From: Thermoanaerobacterium sp. RBIITD
GTDB lineage: Bacteria; Bacillota; Thermoanaerobacteria; Thermoanaerobacterales; Thermoanaerobacteraceae
DNA length: 64,000 nucleotides
Direction: 5' to 3'
Assembly: GCF_900205865.1 (NCBI RefSeq)
Contig: NZ_LT906662.1
Span: forward strand, 2,865,411-2,929,410
A program made the translations under genes and the position numbers. Below the pieces are notes generated by a model, which saw only the letters and a list, made by a program, of their open reading frames with translations, had not been told where the DNA came from and did not search any database. Positions 1 to 8,210 of the stretch are shown piece after piece (position 1 is the first letter of the stretch; every line of letters starts with the position of its first letter).

Positions 1-2466
1 AACACGATGCAGGATATAATTATAAGATGGAAAAGGATGCAAGGATACGCAGCTCTTTGGATACCTGGTTCAGACCATGCAAGCATAGCAACAGAAGTCA
101 AAGTCCTTGATAAACTCAAAGAAGAAACAGGGCTTACCAAAAGAGATATAGGAAGGGAAAAATTTCTTGATAGAGCATGGGACTGGAAAGAAAAATATGA
201 AAATCGCATTTTAGATCAGCTCAAAAAATTAGGATCTTCATGTGATTGGACGAGGAAGAGATTTACTCTTGATGATGTGTGTTCAAAAGCTGTAAGAGAA
301 GTATTTGTTTCATTGTATAAAAAAGATTTAATATATCGTGGCGATAGGATAATAAATTGGTGCCCCAGCTGTAAAACCGCCCTTTCTGATGCTGAAGTAG
401 AACATGAAGATGAAGCAGGTCATCTTTGGTATATTAAATATCCTATAAAAGATGAAGATGATTATGTTGTTATAGCAACAACGAGACCTGAAACAATGCT
501 TGGTGATGTAGCTGTTGCTGTTAATCCAGATGATGAAAGATTTAAAAATGTGATAGGAAAAACTCTTATTTTACCTATAGTAGGCCGTGAGATACCAGTT
601 ATTGAAGATAATTATGTTGATCCTACATTTGGTACTGGTGCTGTTAAAGTAACACCTGCACATGACCCAAATGATTTTGAGATGGGAATAAGACATGATC
701 TTGATTTCATAAATATAATGAATGAGGATGCATCCATAAATGAAAATGGTGGTGAATATGCCGGTCTTGATAGATATGATGCCAGAAAGAGGATTGTTGA
801 AAAACTTACTAGTATGGGACTTCTTTTAAAAGTAGAAGACCTCAATCACAGTGTAGGCCACTGCTATAGATGCCATACAACAGTTGAACCACTTTTATCA
901 AAGCAATGGTTTGTTAGAATGGAACCTTTGGCTAAACCGGCACTAGAAGCTGTAAAAGAAGGTAAGGTAAAATTTATTCCTGAAAGATTTGAAAAGATAT
1001 ATAATAATTGGCTAAATAATATTAAAGATTGGTGTATATCGAGGCAGCTTTGGTGGGGACACAGAATACCAGCATGGTATTGTGACGATTGCGGCCATAT
1101 TACCGTATCAAAAGATGACCCAAGTGAATGCGAAGAATGTGGAAGCACGAATATACATCAAGATGAAGATGTTCTTGATACATGGTTTAGCTCTGCATTA
1201 TGGCCGTTTTCTACAATGGGATGGCCGGATAAAACAGAAGACTTAAAATATTTCTTCCCGACAAATGTACTTGTTACAGGATATGATATTATATTCTTCT
1301 GGGTTGCTAGAATGATATTTATGAGCCTTGAATTCATGAAAGAAGTGCCATTTAAGCATGTCCTTATACATGGCCTTGTAAGGGATTCACAAGGTAGAAA
1401 GATGAGTAAATCATTAGGAAACGGAATTGATCCACTTGAAATAATAGATAAATACGGTGCAGATACACTTAGATTTACTCTAATAACTGGAAATGCACCA
1501 GGAAATGATATGAGGTTTAGCGATGACAAAGTTGAAGCTAGCAGAAATTTTGCAAATAAATTATGGAATGCATCAAGATATGTGCTATTAAATCTAAATA
1601 GTGATGATACAGCATTATATTTAGAAAATTTAAATTTAGCTGATAAATGGATATTAACAAGGTTTAATAATGTAGTAAAAGAAGTCACAGAAAACCTTGA
1701 AAAGTACGAACTTGGTATTGCAGCAGGCAAACTATATGACTTTATATGGAGCGAATTTTGTGACTGGTATATCGAGCTAAGTAAGCCTGTACTTTATGGC
1801 GATGATTTTGAAGCCAAAAAAATAACAAAATCTGTTTTAAGGTATGTTCTTGATAATACATTGAGACTATTACATCCATTTATGCCTTTTATAACAGAAG
1901 AGATATGGAAGAATATACCACATGATGGTGAAAGCATTATGTTAAGTAAATGGCCGGAATATAAGGAAGAGTTAAATTATAAAGATGATGCAAAAAAGAC
2001 GGAACTTATTATGAATGCTATAAGAACAATAAGAAACCTAAGGGCCGAAGCGAATGTAACACCATCGAAAAAAGCGAGAGTTATAATATCATCTGATAAC
2101 AACAATGTTATAAATGTGTTTAAAGATGGTAAAAATTATATTATTAAGTTGGCTGGTGCCAGCGAAGTAATATATGAAAATAATAAAGATAGACTTCCGC
2201 AGAAAGCTATGTCAGGTTCTATTGAAGGCGCATTAATTGTTGTGCCGCTCGAGGATCTTATCGATATAAGCATTGAAATAGATAGATTAAATAGCGAAAG
2301 AGAAAAGATAATTAGTGAAATAAAACGTGCTGAGGGAATGTTAAAAAATGAGTGCTTTGTTAATAAGGCACCGAAGAATGTCGTTGATGCTGAGAGAGAA
2401 AAACTATCAAAATACAGAGAGATGCTTGAAAATATTGAAGAGAGAATAGAATATCTTAGAAAGTAA
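1..2466 (+). CDS. valS: Valyl-tRNA synthetase, 5' end outside window
   Basis: Class I aminoacyl-tRNA synthetase that charges tRNA-Val in the cytosol. The reading frame is open from base 1, so the gene begins upstream and the HIGH signature near the N-terminus is not visible. Seen: the editing-domain stretch [18 protein letters not shown], the KMSKS loop at 1399-1413, the anticodon-binding region, and a C-terminal coiled coil rich in Glu/Lys, the tRNA-binding arm typical of bacterial ValS. The visible 821 codons plus about 50-60 missing ones match the usual length of about 880. It ends 26 bases before the acetyltransferase gene and probably shares its transcript. An upstream T-box would lie outside the window. 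Confidence 0.97.
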   Translation, partial: NTMQDIIIRWKRMQGYAALWIPGSDHASIATEVKVLDKLKEETGLTKRDIGREKFLDRAWDWKEKYENRILDQLKKLGSSCDWTRKRFTLDDVCSKAVREVFVSLYKKDLIYRGDRIINWCPSCKTALSDAEVEHEDEAGHLWYIKYPIKDEDDYVVIATTRPETMLGDVAVAVNPDDERFKNVIGKTLILPIVGREIPVIEDNYVDPTFGTGAVKVTPAHDPNDFEMGIRHDLDFINIMNEDASINENGGEYAGLDRYDARKRIVEKLTSMGLLLKVEDLNHSVGHCYRCHTTVEPLLSKQWFVRMEPLAKPALEAVKEGKVKFIPERFEKIYNNWLNNIKDWCISRQLWWGHRIPAWYCDDCGHITVSKDDPSECEECGSTNIHQDEDVLDTWFSSALWPFSTMGWPDKTEDLKYFFPTNVLVTGYDIIFFWVARMIFMSLEFMKEVPFKHVLIHGLVRDSQGRKMSKSLGNGIDPLEIIDKYGADTLRFTLITGNAPGNDMRFSDDKVEASRNFANKLWNASRYVLLNLNSDDTALYLENLNLADKWILTRFNNVVKEVTENLEKYELGIAAGKLYDFIWSEFCDWYIELSKPVLYGDDFEAKKITKSVLRYVLDNTLRLLHPFMPFITEEIWKNIPHDGESIMLSKWPEYKEELNYKDDAKKTELIMNAIRTIRNLRAEANVTPSKKARVIISSDNNNVINVFKDGKNYIIKLAGASEVIYENNKDRLPQKAMSGSIEGALIVVPLEDLIDISIEIDRLNSEREKIISEIKRAEGMLKNECFVNKAPKNVVDAEREKLSKYREMLENIEERIEYLRK

Positions 2467-2492
2467 TTTGATGCCTCACGGGAGGTTATATA

Positions 2493-3029
2493 ATGTTTAC
2501 TTTATTCAAAAAGGTTGAGAAAAAGCCTACATTAGCCATAAGAGAAGCAAATATAAAGGATGCTAAAGGAATAGTAAAACTCATTGATAGTGTTGGAAAA
2601 GAGAAGCTGTACATGGTTACAGAAAATTATACGTTGACGGAAGAGGAAGAAAGGCAATTAATAAGAAAACTTAACCATGAAAAAGATTTAATTCTTGTTG
2701 CAGATTATGGTGGAAATATAATTGGCTGTTTGACACTTTTCCGCTATTATGGCGGCAGGTCACCTAAAGTTCAACATGTAGGTGAAATAGGCATAAGTAT
2801 CGATTCTGAATTTAGAAATAACGGAATCGGTTCAAAGCTTTTTGAATATACAATTGAATGGGCGAAGAGGAAGAATTATAAAAAACTGTGTTTAAGCGTT
2901 TTTAGTTCAAACTTAAATGCAATACACCTATATGAAAAGTATGGTTTTCAGATAGAAGGGAGAAGAAAACAACAATTCAAAATAGGTGATAATTACGTCG
3001 ATGAAATATTGATGGGATTATTTCTATGA
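2493..3029 (+). CDS. GNAT family N-acetyltransferase
   Basis: A 178-residue GNAT acetyltransferase that moves an acetyl group from acetyl-CoA to an unknown amine. The core runs from about residue 15 to 175. Seen: a beta4-like strand ending HVGEIGISIDSEFRNNGIGS, in which RNNGIGS is the acetyl-CoA pyrophosphate loop (R/Q-x-x-G-x-G/A), and the later NAIHLYEKYGF motif typical of RimI/YhhY-like enzymes. The start has a GGGAGG site. The gene lies 26 bases after valS and is followed at once by a strong hairpin terminator, so valS and this gene form one unit. The substrate cannot be told from sequence. Confidence 0.9.
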   Translation: MFTLFKKVEKKPTLAIREANIKDAKGIVKLIDSVGKEKLYMVTENYTLTEEEERQLIRKLNHEKDLILVADYGGNIIGCLTLFRYYGGRSPKVQHVGEIGISIDSEFRNNGIGSKLFEYTIEWAKRKNYKKLCLSVFSSNLNAIHLYEKYGFQIEGRRKQQFKIGDNYVDEILMGLFL

Positions 3030-3030
3030 A

Positions 3031-3067
3031 AAAACCTCAGACAAAAACTACCCCTGTCTGGGGTTTT
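3031..3067 (+). terminator. Intrinsic terminator after the GNAT gene
   Basis: A 13-bp stem (3031-3043 with 3055-3067, one G-U pair) with an 11-base loop; the 3' arm ends in TTTT. It ends the valS-GNAT unit. It lies just before the folC ribosome site, so folC needs its own promoter or readthrough. Confidence 0.85.
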
Positions 3068-3087
3068 GAATTTTGGAGGATGAAATA

Positions 3088-4365
3088 ATGAGATATCAAG
3101 ATGCGATAGATTACATTCACAATACATATAAATTTGGTGTAAAATTAGGCCTTGATAATATCAGGCGTTTACTTGAATACATGGATAATCCTCAGGAAAA
3201 GCTCAAAATTATACACGTTGCTGGTACAAATGGTAAAGGCTCAACATGCTCATTTATAAATAGTATTTTGATTGATGCAGGTTATAAGGTTGGGCTATAT
3301 ACATCACCATATCTAGAGGAATTTGAAGAAAGGATGAGAATTAACAATGAAAATATTCCTAAGGAGAAGCTCACAAATTATGTAGAATATATAAAACCTA
3401 TAATCGATAAAATGATTAGTGAGGGGTATAATCATCCTACAGAATTTGAAGTTATAACAGCAATTGCTTTTAAATATTTCTACGATGAAAAAGTTGATTT
3501 CGTCGTACTTGAGGTTGGCCTTGGTGGAAGATATGACGCAACAAATGTAATAAATAAACCATTGGTATCTGTTATAACAACAATTGATTTTGATCATATG
3601 GATAAACTTGGAGATACTATAAGTAAGATAGCCTTTGAAAAGGCAGGTATTATAAAACAAGACGGCATAGTAGTTAGTTTCTATCAAAGAGATGAAGCAT
3701 TAAAGGTTATTAAAGAGATCTGTGATTTAAAAAATGCTACCCTTACTGTTATGAATGCTGATGATGTCAAGATTAATGAATCAAATAGTGTGCATCAGAT
3801 ATTTGATTATAAAAATTATAAAAATCTTGAGATAAGGATTATCGGTAAACATCAAATATACAATGCTGTATTAGCGGTTATGGCAATTGATAAATTAAAA
3901 TCATATGGCATTAATATCGATATAGATACTATAAAAAAAGGTCTTAACGAAGCGAAATGGCCTGGTAGAATCGAAGTCATAAATAGATCACCATTGATTG
4001 TGATTGATGGTGCGCATAATCCCCAAGGTATGAAAGTGTTGAAAGATGCATTGAAACTTTTTACTTATAAAAAACTCATCCTTGTTGTTGGAATGTTAAA
4101 AGACAAAGATACTTCAAACATGATTAAATTAATTACACCGGAAGCTGACTATGTAATAACTACGATGCCTATTAGTGAAAGAGCTTATACGGCTGAAGAG
4201 TTGTCTGAAAAGATAAGTAGCACAAATGTCTTGCATTTTGATAATATAGATGATGCGACTGATATGGCACTTAAAATGGCACACCAAGATGACATGGTAT
4301 TGTTTTGTGGTTCGCTATACATGATCGGACATGTAAGGACATATTTAAGAAAGGTAATATTTTAG
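3088..4365 (+). CDS. folC: Folylpolyglutamate synthase / dihydrofolate synthase
   Basis: A Mur-ligase-family ATP-dependent enzyme that adds glutamate to folates and, in bifunctional forms, to dihydropteroate. Seen: the P-loop HVAGTNGKGSTC near residue 45, VVLEVGLGGRYDATNVI near 145, and the C-terminal ligase domain with IDGAHNPQG near 310. About 425 residues, the normal length. I chose ATG 3088 rather than the in-frame TTG at 3073, because the GGAGG ribosome site (3075-3079) overlaps that TTG and is well spaced from 3088. Position after valS is common in clostridia. Confidence 0.95.
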   Translation: MRYQDAIDYIHNTYKFGVKLGLDNIRRLLEYMDNPQEKLKIIHVAGTNGKGSTCSFINSILIDAGYKVGLYTSPYLEEFEERMRINNENIPKEKLTNYVEYIKPIIDKMISEGYNHPTEFEVITAIAFKYFYDEKVDFVVLEVGLGGRYDATNVINKPLVSVITTIDFDHMDKLGDTISKIAFEKAGIIKQDGIVVSFYQRDEALKVIKEICDLKNATLTVMNADDVKINESNSVHQIFDYKNYKNLEIRIIGKHQIYNAVLAVMAIDKLKSYGINIDIDTIKKGLNEAKWPGRIEVINRSPLIVIDGAHNPQGMKVLKDALKLFTYKKLILVVGMLKDKDTSNMIKLITPEADYVITTMPISERAYTAEELSEKISSTNVLHFDNIDDATDMALKMAHQDDMVLFCGSLYMIGHVRTYLRKVIF

Positions 4366-4415
4366 TCTTTTAATTAATATAATATAGAAAACTATAGTCT
4401 CAAGAAGGTGGTTGT

Positions 4416-4649
4416 GTGGAATATAATGATACAGATCTTCTACGAGAGATAGATAAAGCACTAAAGCAATTGAAGGAAAGTGAATTATATCTTGAAAGAG
4501 TAGAAAAAGACAACTACCTTAAAACAAAACTTGCCAAATTGAAATATGATTTTGCAAGACAAGAATACTTAAGACTTTTAAAAATTGCAAGAGAAGAGAA
4601 TATAAAATATGATGTACGAGATTTATATGAAAAAATTATAGACATGTGA
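4416..4649 (+). CDS. Small charged helical protein, unknown function
   Basis: A 77-residue protein with a GTG start and AAGGTGG ribosome site. I do not recognise the family. It is almost wholly predicted helix, rich in Lys, Glu, Leu and Tyr, with heptad-like spacing (for example LKQLKESELYLERVEKD), so a short coiled coil is likely. There is no signal peptide or membrane segment. It lies 50 bases downstream of folC and is followed by a bidirectional terminator. Strong ribosome site and compact context make it a likely real gene. Confidence 0.7.
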   Translation: MEYNDTDLLREIDKALKQLKESELYLERVEKDNYLKTKLAKLKYDFARQEYLRLLKIAREENIKYDVRDLYEKIIDM

Positions 4650-4653
4650 TAAA

Positions 4654-4672
4654 AGCGGCCGAATTGGCCGCT
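4654..4672. terminator. Bidirectional terminator between convergent small genes
   Basis: A perfect 7-bp GC-rich stem (AGCGGCC / GGCCGCT) with a 5-base loop, between the stop codons of the plus gene ending at 4649 and the minus gene ending at 4676. The T-runs on each side are weak. Confidence 0.7.
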
Positions 4673-4675
4673 ATA

Positions 4676-4846
4676 TTATTGTTCTTGGTATAGCATATTT
4701 TCAAAGAAATCACAATTTTGATCCTTAAAAGCCATACAATGACTATTACAGTTGTGGATACAAGTTTTTGCATTGCATTCTTTTGTGGAATCAAAAAATA
4801 TATGTTCATTTGTATTATTTACAATTTCGATATTAAGATAATTCAT
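4676..4846 (-). CDS. Cys-rich DUF1540-like small protein
   Basis: A 56-residue protein with a cluster CNAKTCIHNCNSHCMAF...CDFF. The order Cys-x4-Cys-x3-Cys-x3-Cys and a final Cys near Phe-Phe resembles DUF1540, a short Cys-rich, probably metal-binding domain common in spore-formers. The start is ATG 4846, not the longer 4894 form, because an AGGGGGT ribosome site lies 8-9 bases upstream of 4846. Function unknown. It converges on the gene ending at 4649. Confidence 0.6.
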   Translation of the reverse strand: MNYLNIEIVNNTNEHIFFDSTKECNAKTCIHNCNSHCMAFKDQNCDFFENMLYQEQ

Positions 4847-5380
4847 AATAACATACCCCCTATATTTGATGTTTTTATTATACACTACATTCATTTATCT
4901 GTCAATTGCAATTTTAATAAAATATAATTTCATAAAGTAATAAAATAATGGTTAAAACAGCATTAATCTAATTAAAAATAATATTAATTAATATAAAAAA
5001 TACAATAGCATAAAATAAGGATATGAATTTACAAAGCATAATATGTTAAATAATTATGAATATATGCAATTATAAGAATGTGATATTTCGCGCCAAAGTA
5101 TTTATACATTATTTGCAGAAGTAATAGAGCAAAATTAGGTGTAATCAAATGTAATGAAAAGGACATAGTAATAATTCCTAAAACAGGTGAAATAGGAAAT
5201 TGGACAGATAGTTTAAGGTAGAAGCTAGGGAGAAAGAGATAAAATGCCTGTCCTTGGTTTTATATGGAACGAAGATAAATTTATAAAAGCATATTTAAAT
5301 GATGAAAATATGCCATATGCATTAAAGACTGAAAGCTTACTTGAAATATCGATCTATTTATGATAAAATTGTAATTGCGT
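4847..5380. other. Gene-poor stretch with possible decayed coding DNA
   Basis: About 530 AT-rich bases with no intact gene. From about 5130 the plus strand has protein-like pieces in two frames: one ends with IIPKTGEIGNWTDSLR before a stop at 5218-5220, and another is an ATG-initiated 39-codon piece from 5244 starting MPVLGFIWNEDKF. The frame switch and stops suggest a degraded gene, but I cannot name the family. Confidence 0.35.
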
Positions 5381-5455
5381 CGGGGCATAGCGCAGAGGTA
5401 GCGCGCGCGGTTCGGGACCGTGAGGTCGCAGGTTCAAATCCTGTTGCCCCGACCA
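5381..5455 (+). tRNA. tRNA-Pro (anticodon CGG)
   Basis: A full cloverleaf of 75 bases including encoded CCA. The acceptor stem CGGGGCA pairs with TGCCCCG, the D-stem GCGC pairs with GCGC, the anticodon stem CGCGG pairs with CCGTG around loop TTCGGGA (anticodon CGG, decoding CCG), and the T-arm is GCAGG-TTCAAAT-CCTGT. No other tRNA is adjacent. Confidence 0.93.
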
Positions 5456-5519
5456 TTTTTGTGGCATTAATTTTTCCCATGCATATTATAAAGTAGCATA
5501 TGTGTGGGGGGAATGTGTC

Positions 5520-6434
5520 TTGAATATATTTGTAGCAAATAAAGGTGACGATACTATAGCTCGTATTAAAAATGTAAATAACAAAAAATTTATCAAATTG
5601 GTACCTAATGAAAATAATTTTTTAAGAAACAGCAAAAGTCAGGAGCCATTTGTCGGACCGCACAGATTATTGTTTAATAAAGAATGCAATAAGCTTTATT
5701 CACTTAATGTATTTGACGATTCAATAAGTATTATAGATTTAAATGATTTTAAATTGATTAATACGTTTTATGCTGGCTCATGTCCTAATGATGGCTTTAT
5801 TTTAAATAATCATATTTTTATAACAAACGGTGATGCAGATTGTGTCAGCATATTTGATGTTGAATGTGGAAAAATTTCAGAACAAATCAAAGTTGGAGGA
5901 CAGCCACAAGAAATTCTATATAATAAAAGATATGACAGAATTTTTGTTTCAAACATGAATTCAGATTCTATAACATTTATAAATCCATGTGATTTTAATA
6001 CAGAAAAGGATTTAATAGTTGATTCAAGACCATTTGGTATGTGTTTTTCCGATGATGAAAGATATTTATTTATAACAAATACTTATCTCGAGACGGGACT
6101 TGACGGTACGATAACTATTTATGACGTATTAGAAGACAAAGTACTAAACAAAATTAAATGTGGCAAATTACCGACATCAATAGCTTTTTGCAAAGACTAT
6201 TTGTTTGTTATCAATTCTTGCTCAAACACTTTGATGAAAATAAATTTAAAAACGCTTCAATATGATGAATTATTCTGTGGTTACATGCCTTCATATATTA
6301 GCCTATATGAAAATTATGCGTTTATATCCAATGCAGGAGAAAATAAGTTATTGATTGTAAATATCGACAAACTATCAATAGAGAAAAGTATAGAAGTAGG
6401 GAAAGAGCCCGATGGTCTCATTCTTGAGGCGTAA
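5520..6434 (+). CDS. YVTN/YncE-type beta-propeller protein
   Basis: A 304-residue protein made of repeated roughly 40-residue blades of the YVTN/YncE kind, e.g. IFVANKGDDTIARI, IFVSNMNSDSITFINP, LFITNTYLETGLDG, AFISNAGENKLLIVNI and the linkers VGGQPQEILY and CGKLPTSIAF. Such proteins are ligand- or nucleic-acid-binding propellers; this one has no signal peptide. TTG 5520 is preferred to GTG 5502 because the GGGGGGA ribosome site lies between them. Its end overlaps the convergent DUF4364 gene by 17 bases. Specific role unknown. Confidence 0.8.
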   Translation: MNIFVANKGDDTIARIKNVNNKKFIKLVPNENNFLRNSKSQEPFVGPHRLLFNKECNKLYSLNVFDDSISIIDLNDFKLINTFYAGSCPNDGFILNNHIFITNGDADCVSIFDVECGKISEQIKVGGQPQEILYNKRYDRIFVSNMNSDSITFINPCDFNTEKDLIVDSRPFGMCFSDDERYLFITNTYLETGLDGTITIYDVLEDKVLNKIKCGKLPTSIAFCKDYLFVINSCSNTLMKINLKTLQYDELFCGYMPSYISLYENYAFISNAGENKLLIVNIDKLSIEKSIEVGKEPDGLILEA

Positions 6435-6939
6435 GGGCTTTTATTATATAACTGTAAACATCATTTGACTTTTGTTTCCAATTATCACAGACGATTTTTG
6501 CCTGCTGGGCATTGACTAAGCTTAAATTAATTTCAATAAGCACAATTTCATTTTCTATGACTTTGCAATTTGCAATGTATTCATTAGCAGATTTTCTGTA
6601 ATATGTAGCAACATACTGGGATTCTTGTTTAAATTTCTCTTTATTTATGACTACATATTCATCAATTTTTTTTCTTGTCTCTTCGGGTATATGTTTAAAA
6701 AATAATTTTAGAGCATTTAAGCCAGAATCAGTTAAGTTATATTTATTATCTTCCAGTATAATGAATTTGCTTTCTTCAAGTTCATTTAAATACTGTCTTA
6801 AATAAAAATAATTCATTAAATTATTATCAAGTATTATTCTATTGATCTGTTCGCCTGTTATGGGCATATCGATTCTATTCAATATATATAGTATAATGAG
6901 CTTATTTTCAGCCAATTCCTGTATTTCGTAGTTCAACAT
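6418..6939 (-). CDS. DUF4364 family protein
   Basis: A 173-residue protein matching the clostridial DUF4364 family: an N-terminal winged-helix-like part (ELAENKLIILYILNRIDMPITGEQINRII) that resembles a PadR/MarR DNA-binding fold, and a C-terminal mixed alpha/beta part. Start ATG 6939 has an AAGGAGAG site. Likely cytosolic and possibly a regulator; this is inference from the fold-like pattern. It overlaps the convergent propeller gene by 17 bases. Confidence 0.75.
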   Translation of the reverse strand: MLNYEIQELAENKLIILYILNRIDMPITGEQINRIILDNNLMNYFYLRQYLNELEESKFIILEDNKYNLTDSGLNALKLFFKHIPEETRKKIDEYVVINKEKFKQESQYVATYYRKSANEYIANCKVIENEIVLIEINLSLVNAQQAKIVCDNWKQKSNDVYSYIIKALTPQE

Positions 6940-6998
6940 ATCACTCTCCTTACTATATATTGTATGTTATATATATTTTAGCACAAAATATATATTAA

Positions 6999-7030
6999 AA
7001 AAAGAGAGTATTTATAAATACTCTCTTTTT
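6999..7030 (-). terminator. Terminator of the SASP gene
   Basis: A near-perfect palindrome: AAAAAGAGAGTATTTA pairs with its complement at 7015-7030. It lies just downstream of the minus-strand SASP stop (7034) and ends in a U-run on that strand. Confidence 0.75.
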
Positions 7031-7033
7031 AAA

Positions 7034-7333
7034 CTAATTAAGCATATATCCTGCTTCACTGCCTGCAGCACCTTTCGCACCGCCTTGTGCTGGTTTTCCA
7101 CTACCTATGCTTGTGCCATTTGACATTGCTGCTTCAGCGAATTGTACCATTCTTCTAAGCATGTGTCCTCCAACTGCGCCACAATCACGACTAGATAAAT
7201 TTCCCCAATAGTCTTCAGAACCTTGTTTAACGGGTAAACCCATTTCAGATGCAATTTCATATTTTAAATTATCAAGTGCTTGGTGTGCTTCAGGAACAAC
7301 TTTTGGTTTATCATTCCAACTTCCTCTTGCCAT
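7034..7333 (-). CDS. Alpha/beta-type small acid-soluble spore protein
   Basis: A spore DNA-binding protein that coats and protects forespore DNA. Seen: LDNLKYEIASEMG, matching the germination-protease cleavage region, and SSRDCGAVGGHMLRRMV, matching the second conserved block (usually TSRQNGxVGGxMVKRM). At 99 residues it is longer than usual (60-75) because of a Gly/Ala/Ser-rich tail. A Cys replaces the normal Asn/Gln in SRDCG. Start ATG 7333 has a GAGGAGGGA site. Expression late in the forespore (sigma G) is expected from the family; I did not resolve a promoter. Confidence 0.9.
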   Translation of the reverse strand: MARGSWNDKPKVVPEAHQALDNLKYEIASEMGLPVKQGSEDYWGNLSSRDCGAVGGHMLRRMVQFAEAAMSNGTSIGSGKPAQGGAKGAAGSEAGYMLN

Positions 7334-7457
7334 TTTTATCCCTCCTCATTTATTTTCCCATAATTAATTTGTGTAGATATGTTTAATTTATTCTTTTAAA
7401 AATTGGTTATTATATGTTAAAATATTTTTGAAAACGAACAATAAAAAGGTGATTTTA

Positions 7458-8135
7458 GTGGACAATGAAAAAATTTTAATAAAAAAAATTAAAGAGTGGG
7501 GTGCATCAGATATTGGCTTTTCAGATTTAATTGATGTTCTTCCAGAAAGTTTAAAAGATTTAAGATATGGTATAACAGTTATTGTAAAATTGTCGAATAG
7601 GATAATAGATGAAATCAGTGATAAGCCGACATATACGTATTTTCATCATTATCGTTCTGTAAATACTTTGATTGATCAGATTACATTGAGGGCTGTTTTA
7701 ATGTTAGAAGAATGGGGTTATAATGCACTTGCTGTACCGGCTTCACAATCTATTAAAGAACTTGGAGAGTATAGAGGACTTTTTCAACACAAGACAGCTG
7801 CAACAAAAGCGGGATTGGGCTGGATAGGTAAAAATGGTCTTTTGATTACAGAAAAATATGGCCCGAGAGTAAGACTTGGCACCATATTAACTGACATGAA
7901 ACTAAGTTCCGGTACACCGATCGAAATCAGCAAATGCGGTAATTGCAATCTATGTGTCAGAAATTGTCCTGCGATGGCATTATATGGGAAAACATGGAAA
8001 GCTGGGATGCTGAGAAATGAGATAGTTGATGCGAGGGCATGTAGTGAGTATATGAATAAAAAATTTAAGCACATAGGAAGAGGTTCTGTTTGCGGTATTT
8101 GTATAAAAGTATGCCCATATGGAAAGAAAATTTAA
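7458..8135 (+). CDS. QueG-like double 4Fe-4S cluster protein
   Basis: About 225 residues, shorter than true epoxyqueuosine reductase QueG (about 370). Seen: HKTAATKAGLGWIGKNGLLIT and GPRVRLGTILTD, both characteristic of the QueG family, then CGNCNLCVRNCPAMAL and CGICIKVCPYG, two ferredoxin-type Cys motifs for two 4Fe-4S clusters. The QueG HEAT-repeat tail is absent. It may be a reductase or electron carrier of unknown substrate. GTG 7458 is chosen because AAAAGGTG lies at 7445-7452; the longer TTG 7428 has no site. Confidence 0.8.
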   Translation: MDNEKILIKKIKEWGASDIGFSDLIDVLPESLKDLRYGITVIVKLSNRIIDEISDKPTYTYFHHYRSVNTLIDQITLRAVLMLEEWGYNALAVPASQSIKELGEYRGLFQHKTAATKAGLGWIGKNGLLITEKYGPRVRLGTILTDMKLSSGTPIEISKCGNCNLCVRNCPAMALYGKTWKAGMLRNEIVDARACSEYMNKKFKHIGRGSVCGICIKVCPYGKKI

Positions 8136-8210
8136 TAATTTTTTAATAAACTTTATAAATAAATTTGATAGAATTTATATGAGAAATATAATAAAAAGGA
8201 GTCACAAAAC

